From Semisulcospira habei (taxonomy: Eukaryota; Mollusca; Gastropoda; Semisulcospiridae): 64,000 bases of DNA. The stretch is from contig BTPG01000008.1 of the NCBI GenBank assembly GCA_036245525.1, positions 27,371,568 to 27,435,567 of the forward strand. The letters are read 5' to 3'. Shown one piece after another: positions 63,752-64,000 of the stretch; positions within the stretch are counted from its first letter, which is position 1, and each line of letters starts with the position of its first letter. The notes under the pieces are model-generated. The model did not search any database and was not told where the DNA came from. It saw only the letters and a list, made by a program, of their open reading frames with translations. The translations under genes and the position numbers were made by a program.

Positions 63752-64000
63752 TCGATGTGTTACAGCGCTCTCTCAGTCTCGCTCTCTCTAGTGCGCGCTT
63801 CGCAGTTGCTAGGGACGCCGTAAGAATGAAAGAGAGTGGTGTCCCGTCTAGGCGTCTTGTCGTTCACACTTACAAGTTTTAGGTTACGGATTGTGGAGTG
63901 CCATTATGCGGCCTTAGGTCCGGTGTAAGATTGTGTAGTGGTGTCTTCCCCCCATGATCAGCGGGAGGTGAGTGTAATACCCCCATGGTTTAATTCCTGT
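63752..64000. other. no gene seen; window edge
   Basis: CTCTCTCAGTCTCGCTCTCTC near 63771 is a short CT tract. GGGAGGTGAGTG at 63963 fits a splice donor but nothing else supports an exon. Confidence 0.4.

Overview
The window is repeat-rich, non-coding DNA of an animal nuclear genome. Evidence for this: long dinucleotide and trinucleotide microsatellites, many short TTAA- and TA-bounded inverted-repeat elements, a solo LTR, a SINE-like repeat, and no reading frame that looks like a gene. The style recalls a marine mollusc such as a gastropod, but that is a guess from repeat character only. I found no supportable protein gene, rRNA, tRNA or CRISPR array. Long reading frames in the window come from (GT)n, (AG)n, (TTA)n or minisatellite DNA.

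The dominant content is a dense set of hairpin-forming (foldback) elements, well over 100 copies or fragments. I name the families as follows. F1 has a ~66-bp hairpin starting GCAAGAGGCATAGATCC with a CATGAG...CTCATG inner stem. It occurs alone or inside a ~220-bp element with ends TTAACCCCTTCACTGCC / GGCAGGGAAGGGGTTAA. F2, F2b and F2c are ~215-bp TTAA elements around a GCTTGGCGCC hairpin. F3 is an 80-bp TTAA palindrome (GAGACGTGCCGC arms). F4 is a ~93-bp TTAA palindrome (CGGTAGCGG arms). F5 is a TTAA hairpin (CTACTGACG arms). F6 is a GCTGGTCTGTGATTTTGG hairpin. F7 is an inverted repeat with GAGCTTAGTCCTG arms. F8 is one copy of a TCAA-ended inverted repeat. F9 is a TA-flanked element with CTGACGAGCAAAAGAAATG ends. 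F10 is a longer foldback with AAACACGCTTAGAAAAG arms. F11 is a GC-rich hairpin (GGCCCGCGCAC). T1 is a 1.25-1.7 kb non-autonomous DNA transposon with AAGTCCCTTCTATA ends, present three times.

Layout. 0-13.6 kb: scattered hairpins and microsatellites, with several minisatellites. 13.7-15.0 kb: first T1 copy. 15-33 kb: dense F1, F2, F4, F5, F9 and F10 elements, often nested or abutting, then a 21-bp and a 26-bp minisatellite. 33.1-35.8 kb: a 1,317-bp block repeated on both sides of a 10-N gap, almost certainly an assembly artefact. 36.4-46.5 kb plus 49.4-50.1 kb: a local segmental-duplication array built on eight full copies of a ~122-bp tRNA-like (SINE-like) unit. 47.3-48.9 kb and 59.9-61.6 kb: two more T1 copies. 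55.6-56.1 kb: four different hairpin elements joined end to end through shared TTAA/TCAA tetramers. 57.0-57.6 kb: a TTAA element at the exact centre of another palindrome, next to a pogo/Tigger-like TA element. 58.67-59.55 kb: a solo LTR with a GCTAG target duplication.

No pathway or operon can be described. The biological content is the behaviour of the foldback elements: arms that change together, TTAA targeting, insertion into one another's apices and ends, and capture of one hairpin module by different elements.
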